Positions 6,179-10,984 of a DNA stretch of 10,984 bases are shown piece after piece (position 1 is the first letter of the stretch; the number at the start of each line of letters is the position of its first letter). The notes beneath the pieces are model-generated. The model saw only the letters and a program-made list of their open reading frames with translations. It ran no database searches and had not been told where the DNA came from. The DNA is from an uncultured Lachnospiraceae bacterium (GTDB lineage: Bacteria; Bacillota; Clostridia; Lachnospirales; Lachnospiraceae): NCBI GenBank assembly GCA_910584785.1, contig CAJUDX010000003.1, positions 87,420 to 98,403 on the forward strand. Reading direction: 5' to 3'. A program made the translations under genes and the position numbers.

Positions 6179-8098
6179 CTATTCCATCACCCGAACCGCA
6201 TGATATCCCTCATGGATTGCCGTAAGGATTTTCCTTGGGGCAATGGCATCACCCACCACAGCCACATCTTCCGCTGTCTCTTCGAGCAGGTTTTCCAGTT
6301 CATTATTTGCCTTAAATCCAACAGCATTTAGCACCATATCACAGCTTAAGGTGATTTCCTCCCCATCCCGTTCAAATGTCACACTTTCCGGGGTGATTTT
6401 GGTTACTTTAGCATTAGCTTCAACCTTAACACCGCGATCGTTTACCATCTGCCTTAAATGCTGGTCATTATTCAGACAATGAGCCGCCGCTGCAAGAATA
6501 TCCGGCAGCATTTCAACAATCGTCACAGACTCTGCATTGACCGCAATATCGCAGGCCGCCTCAGTTCCTGCCAGACCGCCGCCGATAATGACCACATTCT
6601 TTCCGGCCTTGATCTTGTGTGTCAGATAATCGCAGGCCAGCTTACTATGTTCAATTCCTTCAATCTTTGGAACTACCGGAGAAGCCCCCGCCGCCAGAAT
6701 AACTTTATCATAATCTCTGACGTTCAAATTTTCGGCAGTTACTTCTGTATTCAGACGCACGTTAACACCCAGCTTATAGCACTGCGTTTCCAGAAATTTC
6801 ACCAGTTTCAGCACATCTGCCTTAAAATCCGGGCCTCCTGCCGGCCACAGAGTTCCGCCCAAGCGATTTGTCTTTTCCAACAGATCCACGTCAAACCCTC
6901 GCCTGCGTGCCGTAACTGCAGCTTCCATTCCCGCAGGACCGCCGCCGATAACCAGAATACGCCGCTTCGTGCCGTCCGGCTTTGGCAGGGCATATTCTTT
7001 TTCTGCATAACAGGTCGGATTCACTGCACAGTAATAGTGTTTTCCGCTGAACCCGGCAAGCAGACATTCATTACATCCCACACACGGCGTAATATCCTGG
7101 GTATGCCCGGATTTTACCTTATTAGGCCAATGCGGATCGGCTAACATCTGATGCCCCATACCGACATAGTCTAACGTCCCGTCCTCCACAACCTGCTTTG
7201 CCAGTTCAGGATTAAACAGTTTTCCATCGCCCAGCACCGGCACGCTGACCATCTCCTTAATCGCCTTCTGCACATCCAGCTTATGTCCTTCGCTGCTGTA
7301 AACCGTCGTGATGGCCTGATACCATTCCTCATAGCATCCCGTATCCACATGAAGAGCAGTCACACCCGCTTTTTCCAGAATCTTTGCCATTTCCTTACCT
7401 TCATCCAGGGTACGGAAACCCTCCACCCGATGAACCGGGGTAAACTTCACCAGTACAGGGAAATCCTTTGGCACATTCTTTTGAATTGCGGCAATACATT
7501 CCAGGGTAAAACGCATCCGGTTTTCCAGTGAACCACCGTATTCGTCCGTCCGGTTATTCCACTGTAAAGACTGGAACTGATCCAGCAGATAGCCGCCGTA
7601 GGCGTGGAGCTCCACAGCATCTGCCCCTGCATTAATCGCCAATGACGCGGAATAGCCGACCTTTTCCACCAGATAATGTATATCCTCCTTCGCAAACGGC
7701 TTGCAGATTAAATTCGGAAACCAAAAAGAACTCACACTGCCCGCGCTGTAAGGCGGAGTAAATGGATCGGTAAACTGCTGCCGTCCCAGTCCCGGAGATA
7801 ACTGAACACAGACCTTTGCTCCATAATGATGGCAGCGGTCAATCAGCATATTCAGACGTTCAACATGGTGAAAATCTGAAAGTTCCGTACATGGACGCGG
7901 CTCATATTTCGTGGAAACAACATTCGCCCCGGTAATAATCAGCCCCGCACCACCCTTGGCACGCTCCATAAAATAGTTGATGGCATCAATATTATACGCC
8001 CCGTCGCTCTCTCCCGTCGTTCCCATCGGCGACATAAAAATACGGTTTTTCAGCCGCATCGTACCCAAGGTAGTCCGGTCAAATAAATGATTTGCCAT
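6179..8098 (-). CDS. FMN/[4Fe-4S]/FAD ene-reductase-like flavoenzyme (old yellow enzyme-FAD fusion)
   Basis: A 639-residue soluble oxidoreductase of the 2,4-dienoyl-CoA reductase/enoate reductase/BaiCD type. Residues 1 to about 335 form the FMN-binding TIM barrel (LKNRIFMSPMGT, NRTDEYGGSLENRMRF). Cys339, Cys342, Cys345 and Cys357 are the likely iron-sulfur ligands. Residues 380-639 hold two dinucleotide folds (VIGGGPAG at 383-390 and IIGGGLAG at 504-511) and end with VVGDA (614-618). The chain would pass electrons from NAD(P)H through FAD and Fe-S to FMN and reduce an activated C=C bond. Clostridial relatives act on bile acids, steroids, cinnamate or isoflavones; the substrate here cannot be read. 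The usual HxxH of the barrel is HAYG (165-168). AAGGAGGAG at 8112-8104 supports the start. The promoter is covered by an inverted repeat, and a divergent TetR gene lies upstream. Confidence 0.92.
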   Translation of the reverse strand: MANHLFDRTTLGTMRLKNRIFMSPMGTTGESDGAYNIDAINYFMERAKGGAGLIITGANVVSTKYEPRPCTELSDFHHVERLNMLIDRCHHYGAKVCVQLSPGLGRQQFTDPFTPPYSAGSVSSFWFPNLICKPFAKEDIHYLVEKVGYSASLAINAGADAVELHAYGGYLLDQFQSLQWNNRTDEYGGSLENRMRFTLECIAAIQKNVPKDFPVLVKFTPVHRVEGFRTLDEGKEMAKILEKAGVTALHVDTGCYEEWYQAITTVYSSEGHKLDVQKAIKEMVSVPVLGDGKLFNPELAKQVVEDGTLDYVGMGHQMLADPHWPNKVKSGHTQDITPCVGCNECLLAGFSGKHYYCAVNPTCYAEKEYALPKPDGTKRRILVIGGGPAGMEAAVTARRRGFDVDLLEKTNRLGGTLWPAGGPDFKADVLKLVKFLETQCYKLGVNVRLNTEVTAENLNVRDYDKVILAAGASPVVPKIEGIEHSKLACDYLTHKIKAGKNVVIIGGGLAGTEAACDIAVNAESVTIVEMLPDILAAAAHCLNNDQHLRQMVNDRGVKVEANAKVTKITPESVTFERDGEEITLSCDMVLNAVGFKANNELENLLEETAEDVAVVGDAIAPRKILTAIHEGYHAVRVME

Positions 8099-8170
8099 TG
8101 CTTCTCCTCCTTAATGATTTAGTTTTTATTGTTATCTTTTTATTGCTTTCCTGTCATCATTACCTCTCCT

Positions 8171-8211
8171 TATTTTACCTAAGTAAACATTTTATTTACT
8201 TAGGTAAAATA
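8171..8211. promoter_or_regulatory. Operator-like perfect inverted repeat, probable TetR binding site
   Basis: The arms TATTTTACCTAAGTAAA (8171-8187) and its exact complement (8195-8211) are 17 bases each around a 7-base spacer. The right arm overlaps the -10 box of the flavoenzyme promoter, and the repeat covers its transcription start. Binding there would block RNA polymerase. The only regulator gene in sight is the divergent tetR-type gene. The RNA hairpin could also act on the message, but there is no U-run directly after it. Confidence 0.8.
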
Positions 8212-8236
8212 TACAATATTTTTTTCTCTTTGTCAA
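8208..8236 (-). promoter_or_regulatory. Promoter of the flavoenzyme gene
   Basis: On the minus strand, TTGACA (8236-8231), a 17-base spacer and TATATT (8213-8208). The start is expected near 8201, inside the palindrome, giving a leader of about 100 bases. This near-consensus promoter should be strong when not repressed. Confidence 0.85.
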
Positions 8237-8254
8237 GTTAATCCAGCATATTTT

Positions 8255-8270
8255 TGATAAATTTTTATCA
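8255..8270. promoter_or_regulatory. Second palindrome upstream of the flavoenzyme promoter
   Basis: TGATAAA-TT-TTTATCA is a perfect 16-base inverted repeat about 20 bases upstream of the -35 box of the flavoenzyme promoter. Position and form fit a dimeric activator of the CRP/FNR type, but AT-rich DNA makes short palindromes likely and no cognate regulator is in the window. Confidence 0.35.
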
Positions 8271-8342
8271 TTGTTTCGAGCGAATAACAAAAATGACAAA
8301 ACGAATGGCAAAAAAGCAAAAAATAAACAAAACCTAATCTGT

Positions 8343-8371
8343 TTGACAAATGATTTCTAATCTTTTACAAT
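8343..8371 (+). promoter_or_regulatory. Promoter of the TetR-family gene
   Basis: TTGACA (8343-8348), a 17-base spacer and TACAAT (8366-8371). The start is expected near 8378, leaving an unusually long leader of about 130 bases. The large palindrome is about 150 bases upstream, so direct repression of this promoter through that site is not obvious. Confidence 0.8.
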
Positions 8372-8439
8372 GGACACAATAGGTTTTTTACAATAAACAT
8401 TACAATAGGTCTTTTACAGTCTTTTACAACAGGTTTGCA
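8361..8439 (+). repeat. Imperfect direct repeats in the TetR-gene leader
   Basis: ACAATAGGTTTTTTACA (8376-8392) and ACAATAGGTCTTTTACA (8402-8418) differ at one base. A third partial unit, ACAACAGGTTTGCA, begins at 8426. CTTTTACA occurs at 8362, 8411 and 8421. Spacing between units is 24-26 bases. They start at the promoter's -10 box and run into the transcribed leader; the function is unknown. Confidence 0.6.
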
Positions 8440-8509
8440 AAAAATAAACGGGAAATACCAGACAAAAAAACAGAAAAATCAAAAATAACTAACAAAAAGG
8501 AAGCACCAC

Positions 8510-9103
8510 ATGAATCGAATAAGCAAAGAATACATCAAACAGCAGGCATTAAAACTATTTCAGGAACACGGCTACCAGCAGGTAACTATCGTCGATATCT
8601 GCAATGCCTGCCAAATCACCAAACCAACGTTTTATAAATATGCCGGAAGCAAGGAAGAACTGGTATTAGATCTCTATGACTCTACCATCTGCAGTATTTT
8701 AACTGACCCCTGCCTGTTTATTTCCGTCGATACCCACTATGAACGACTGCTGCTGATTTTCCATCATTTAATCCAAGAAACAGAAAAATTTGGAAGTGAT
8801 TTATTCAGCCAAATGCTGATTTCCAATCTAAATGAAAACCATCACAGCTTTGATATGCGAAAAAACATGACCGAACTGTGCACCTTAATCTTAAAAAAAG
8901 CCCAGGAAACAGGTGAAATTAAAAATCCGAATAACGTTGATATCCTCTACCGCACCCTGGCCTACAGCTTTATGGGCTTTGAAACCAACTGGTGTATTTC
9001 CAATGGTGAACTTAACTGGGCCGAAGAATTTTTCCAGGGAATGAATGTCCTTCTTTGTGTCAATGAATCGTTAAATACATTATATCAAAATTACTTAACA
9101 TGA
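8510..9103 (+). CDS. TetR/AcrR-family transcriptional regulator
   Basis: A 197-residue protein with the standard TetR plan. The N-terminal DNA-binding domain (about 5-52) has its helix-turn-helix at about residues 25-44 (VTIVDICNACQITKPTFYKYA) followed by GSKEELVLDLYD. The C-terminal region is an all-helical ligand-binding and dimerisation domain that I cannot assign to a ligand. It is divergent from the flavoenzyme gene and most likely represses it through the 8171-8211 palindrome, with release by a small molecule. AAAAGGAAG ends at 8503, six bases before the ATG. No clear terminator follows; ATCTGCAGAT (9129-9138) is only a short palindrome. AT-rich third positions give it a different look from the more GC-rich guanine deaminase gene downstream. 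Confidence 0.93.
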   Translation: MNRISKEYIKQQALKLFQEHGYQQVTIVDICNACQITKPTFYKYAGSKEELVLDLYDSTICSILTDPCLFISVDTHYERLLLIFHHLIQETEKFGSDLFSQMLISNLNENHHSFDMRKNMTELCTLILKKAQETGEIKNPNNVDILYRTLAYSFMGFETNWCISNGELNWAEEFFQGMNVLLCVNESLNTLYQNYLT

Positions 9104-9197
9104 CCTGCACCTGCTCCTCTTCCTCGGCATCTGCAGATCGCTCTGTTTTGTATATTTTATATAAAATCAATGTAAAATCTTTGTTAATAATAGAATA
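9104..9197. other. Intergenic stretch after the TetR gene
   Basis: A pyrimidine-rich patch, then AT-rich DNA containing the palindromes ATCTGCAGAT (9129-9138) and ATTTTATATAAAAT (9154-9167). No gene and no convincing terminator are visible, so read-through into the riboswitch leader is possible and would be checked by the riboswitch terminator. Confidence 0.4.
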
Positions 9198-9226
9198 TTT
9201 ACTAAATCACACACCCCCTGTATAAT
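9198..9226 (+). promoter_or_regulatory. Promoter of the riboswitch-guanine deaminase transcript
   Basis: TTTACT (9198-9203), a 17-base spacer and a perfect TATAAT (9221-9226). The start is expected near 9233, about 20 bases before the riboswitch aptamer. The -35 matches four of six. Confidence 0.8.
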
Positions 9227-9253
9227 AGATAAAATGAATAATTTAATTACATC

Positions 9254-9314
9254 TATGTATATCCTGGGAATCGGCCCAGAGTTTCTACCAACTACCGTAA
9301 TAGTTGACTACATA
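9254..9314 (+). promoter_or_regulatory. Purine riboswitch aptamer, guanine class
   Basis: A complete three-way-junction purine aptamer. P1 is TATGTA (9254-9259) with TACATA (9309-9314). P2 is CTGGG (9264-9268) with CCCAG (9275-9279), loop AATCGG. J2/3 carries the conserved GTTTCTACC (9281-9289). P3 is CAACTA (9289-9294) with TAGTTG (9301-9306), loop CCGTAA as in the xpt aptamer. The specificity base in J3/1, equivalent to position 74 of xpt, is C9308 (GACTA), which pairs with guanine; adenine riboswitches have U there. U9282 and U9286 correspond to U47 and U51. The downstream gene degrades guanine, which agrees with the ligand call. P1 is short and AU-rich, so it may depend on ligand for stability. 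Confidence 0.93.
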
Positions 9315-9336
9315 ATTTTCTGTAGTCAGCTTTTTT
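9302..9336 (+). terminator. Riboswitch-controlled intrinsic terminator
   Basis: AGTTGACTAC (9302-9311) pairs with GTAGTCAGCT (9322-9331), ten pairs with one G.U, loop 10 bases, then a U-run (9331-9336). The 5' arm is made of the P3 3' strand, the specificity base C9308 and half of the P1 3' strand. Aptamer and terminator therefore cannot form together, which predicts that bound guanine allows read-through. Confidence 0.88.
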
Positions 9337-9532
9337 ATTGTTATTTTGACGGAATTTCTTTTATTTTTGTTATCCAATATGTTTTTATAACCCTGAGATA
9401 AATGAGCGGTTTGTACCCAAAGGCTATGATATGCTGTGAAACATACACAGAATAAAGGAAATGATGCTAAACATGTGCCTGAAAAAAGAAAACTCCATCC
9501 AGGCACACACTTTGCCACAGAAGGGAGTATAA
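9337..9532 (+). other. Long leader between the riboswitch terminator and guaD
   Basis: About 195 bases follow the terminator before the guaD ATG. The first 120 are AT-rich and I see nothing definite in them. The last 72 hold an ORF of 23 codons (9461-9532) and a hairpin, TGTGCCTG (9474-9481) with CAGGCACA (9500-9507), eight perfect pairs around an 18-base loop. The hairpin ends 13 bases before the Shine-Dalgarno AAGGGAG (9521-9527), which stays unpaired. Confidence 0.5.
9461..9532 (+). CDS. Possible 23-codon leader peptide directly abutting guaD
   Basis: The ORF starts ATGATG (9461 or 9464) after AAAGGAA (9454-9460) and ends in TAA at 9530-9532, the three bases directly before the guaD ATG. 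If 9464 is the start, the Shine-Dalgarno spacing is about four to five bases. The peptide (beginning MMLNMCLKKENS) matches nothing I know and has no run of one regulatory codon, so classic attenuation is unlikely. Translation through it would open the 9474-9507 hairpin and deliver ribosomes to the guaD start. It could be chance. Confidence 0.3.
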   Translation: MMLNMCLKKENSIQAHTLPQKGV

Positions 9533-10825
9533 ATGAACAAATTAATAAACGAACAAAACTTTATCCTTAAAGGAAACATCCTCTACAGTAAAACCCCAAC
9601 CGAACTTTCAGTCACTGACCAGGGCTTTCTTGTCTGCTGTGATGGTCTTTCCCAGGGTGTTTTTCCGGTGATACCTGAAAACTATACCCATCTTCCCGTA
9701 ATTGACTGCAAAGATCACCTGATTATTCCGGGCATGACGGATCTCCACCTCCACGCCCCCCAGTACCCCTTCCGCGCCATTGGTATGGATATGGAACTGC
9801 TGGAATGGCTGGAAACCCACACTTTCCCGGAAGAAAGCCGCTACGCCGATGAAAACTATGCCCGACATGCCTACGCTATCTTTGCCAAAGATTTAAAATT
9901 AAGCACAACCACAAGGGCCGTGGCATTCGCTACCATCCATCCCCAGGCAACTGCCCTTCTGATGGATGAACTGGAAACAACCGGGCTGAAAACCCTGGTC
10001 GGCAAAGTAAACATGGATCAAAATTGCTCGGACATTATCCGTGAACCCAGCGCCAAAACCTCACTTTATGTAACCGTCAAATGGCTGGAATCCATTGCCG
10101 GAAAATACAAGAACACCAAACCCATCCTCACCCCGCGCTTTGCTCCTACCTGCAGTGCAGCCCTGCTCGAAGGTCTGGGAAAGCTCCAGAAGGAATACCA
10201 GCTTCCCGTCCAGTCCCATCTGTCGGAAAACCTGTCCGAGATTGCCTGGGTGAAGGAACTCTTCCCCTGGTCGCTGTTCTATGGGGATGTCTACGATCAT
10301 TTCGGGCTGTTTGGCAATGAAGCGCCAACCATTATGGCACACTGTGTCCACTGCCCGGAGGAAGAAATCGCACGGATGAAGAACAACCATGTTTACATCG
10401 CCCACTGCCCGCAGTCGAATATTAATCTGGCCTCCGGCATCGCACCTGTGCGCCGTTATCTGGAAGAAAGCATCCCGGTCGGACTTGGAACCGATATTGC
10501 CGGCGGAGCCAATCTTTCCATGTTCCGCTGCATCGCTGACGCAATTGGCATGTCCAAGCTTTACTGGCGGCTGATTGACCAGGAGAAAAAGCCTCTGACA
10601 ATGGAAGAAGGCTTTTATCTGGCAACGGCTGGCGGCGGCTCCTTTTTTGGCAAAGTGGGAAGTTTCGCTCCCGGTTTTGAAATGGACGCGCTGATCCTTG
10701 ACGATAAAAACATCCGCACCTCCCGAAACTTAAGTACCAAAGAACGCCTGGAACGCTATCTCTATCTGGCAGAGGAGGGCGGAAAAATCGTGGAAAAATA
10801 TGTGGCGGGAAAGAAAATTTTCTAA
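9533..10825 (+). CDS. guaD: Guanine deaminase
   Basis: A 430-residue amidohydrolase that converts guanine to xanthine and ammonia in purine catabolism and salvage; cytosolic, zinc-dependent. The family signature is complete: metal ligands His72 and His74 (DLHLHAPQYPFRAIGMD), MDMELLEWLETHTFPEE, TIHPQAT, SHLSEN with metal ligand His229 and Glu232 as the likely proton shuttle, HCVHCPEEE (His270), HCPQSNINLASG, and GLGTDIAGG with the metal ligand Asp321. Length is close to characterised guanine deaminases, and it is not the small cytidine-deaminase-like bacterial type. AAGGGAG at 9521-9527 supports the start. It sits alone behind the guanine riboswitch, which fits substrate-induced expression. 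No transporter or xanthine dehydrogenase gene is in view; such genes may lie beyond the window. Confidence 0.96.
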   Translation: MNKLINEQNFILKGNILYSKTPTELSVTDQGFLVCCDGLSQGVFPVIPENYTHLPVIDCKDHLIIPGMTDLHLHAPQYPFRAIGMDMELLEWLETHTFPEESRYADENYARHAYAIFAKDLKLSTTTRAVAFATIHPQATALLMDELETTGLKTLVGKVNMDQNCSDIIREPSAKTSLYVTVKWLESIAGKYKNTKPILTPRFAPTCSAALLEGLGKLQKEYQLPVQSHLSENLSEIAWVKELFPWSLFYGDVYDHFGLFGNEAPTIMAHCVHCPEEEIARMKNNHVYIAHCPQSNINLASGIAPVRRYLEESIPVGLGTDIAGGANLSMFRCIADAIGMSKLYWRLIDQEKKPLTMEEGFYLATAGGGSFFGKVGSFAPGFEMDALILDDKNIRTSRNLSTKERLERYLYLAEEGGKIVEKYVAGKKIF

Positions 10826-10932
10826 CCCTCTGCTCACCCTCAGGCAGACGCACCCCCATTAATCAGCACTTGCCGGACGCATCTGGAATGCCTGACCCCT
10901 GAGTTTTGACTGAATATAATACGGTCAAGACA
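10826..10932. other. Tail after guaD, weak terminator candidates
   Basis: TCAGGCA (10840-10846) can pair with TGCCTGA (10889-10895), and alternatively CTCAGG (10839-10844) with CCTGAG (10898-10903) followed by TTTT. Both have loops of over 40 bases and short stems, so a terminator for guaD is possible but weak. I see no gene here. Confidence 0.3.
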
Positions 10933-10980
10933 CTAGTGTACTGACACATTTACTTTCAGCCAGATGAGTCAGTACACTAG
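10933..10980. repeat. Long hairpin or terminal inverted repeat at the window edge
   Basis: CTAGTGTACTGAC (10933-10945) pairs perfectly with GTCAGTACACTAG (10968-10980). After one A.A mismatch a further three pairs form (CAT with ATG). The loop is 14 bases. No U-run follows within the four remaining bases. The first ten bases of the arm without its C, TAGTGTACTG, recur at 5984-5993. It may be the end of a mobile element, a small palindromic repeat, or a protein-binding site; I do not recognise it. Confidence 0.65.
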
Positions 10981-10984
10981 ACCA

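Larger units (their letters stand above)
8099..8509. other. Divergent regulatory region between the flavoenzyme and TetR genes
   Basis: This 411-base AT-rich region has no gene. It holds the flavoenzyme leader (about 100 bases), the large operator-like palindrome (8171-8211), the minus-strand promoter (8208-8236), a second palindrome (8255-8270), a purine-rich stretch (8281-8335), the TetR promoter (8343-8371) and imperfect direct repeats (8361-8439) in the TetR leader. Confidence 0.7.

Noticed and set aside
6458..7144. A 228-codon plus-strand ORF inside the flavoenzyme gene
   Set aside because: It is wholly antisense to a well-supported gene with clear domains, has no ribosome binding site, and its translation shows no recognisable fold.
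8281..8335. Purine-rich stretch with repeated AACAAAA-like words as a CRISPR or iteron array
   Set aside because: The words vary in length and spacing and there are no unique spacers; it is low-complexity AT-rich DNA.
9474..9507. Hairpin upstream of guaD as a second terminator
   Set aside because: No U-run follows the 3' arm (CAGGCACACACTTTG), so intrinsic termination is unlikely.
10422..10859. A 145-codon minus-strand ORF over the end of guaD
   Set aside because: It is a mirror of conserved guaD codons, Arg- and Pro-rich, with no plausible start signal.

Overview
The window looks like chromosomal DNA of a low- to mid-GC Firmicute of the class Clostridia, with a Lachnospiraceae- or Eubacteriaceae-like flavour. 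The grounds are strong AGGAGG-type ribosome binding sites, near-consensus sigma-A promoters with 17-base spacers, a clostridial-type NAD+-dependent DNA ligase, an old-yellow-enzyme/FAD fusion typical of strict anaerobes, and a guanine riboswitch. This is inference from gene style; the genus cannot be fixed by reading. Seven substantial genes are clear, plus one probable small ORF and one possible leader peptide. I see no tRNA, rRNA, CRISPR array or transposase.

Layout. (1) 1-1655: a minus-strand unit with promoter at 1627-1655, a 75-codon ORF and a MATE-family exporter that overlaps it; a dispersed repeat touches the exporter's stop. (2) 1754-5714: a plus-strand unit of rluF (23S rRNA pseudouridine synthase), ligA (divergent DNA ligase) and metA (homoserine O-acetyltransferase), closely spaced behind one promoter. 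(3) 5715-6178: an intergenic region with several hairpins, a second copy of the dispersed repeat and a strong bidirectional terminator. (4) 6179-9103: a divergent pair, a flavin/Fe-S/FAD ene-reductase-like enzyme (minus) and a TetR-type regulator (plus). A perfect 17-base-arm inverted repeat overlaps the enzyme promoter's -10 box. (5) 9198-10825: promoter, purine riboswitch of the guanine class, overlapping terminator, long leader and guanine deaminase. (6) 10826-10984: a tail with a 13-bp perfect hairpin at the window edge.

How the parts work together. The TetR protein probably represses the divergent ene-reductase through the palindrome and is released by an unknown small molecule, perhaps the enzyme's substrate. 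The riboswitch and its terminator share the same bases, so guanine binding should prevent termination and switch the deaminase ON. That is metabolically sensible, but opposite to the usual guanine OFF switch. It is the most interesting regulatory logic in the window. The other notable point is that the DNA ligase carries replacements at several positions considered essential in E. coli LigA. No clearly new multi-gene system is visible.
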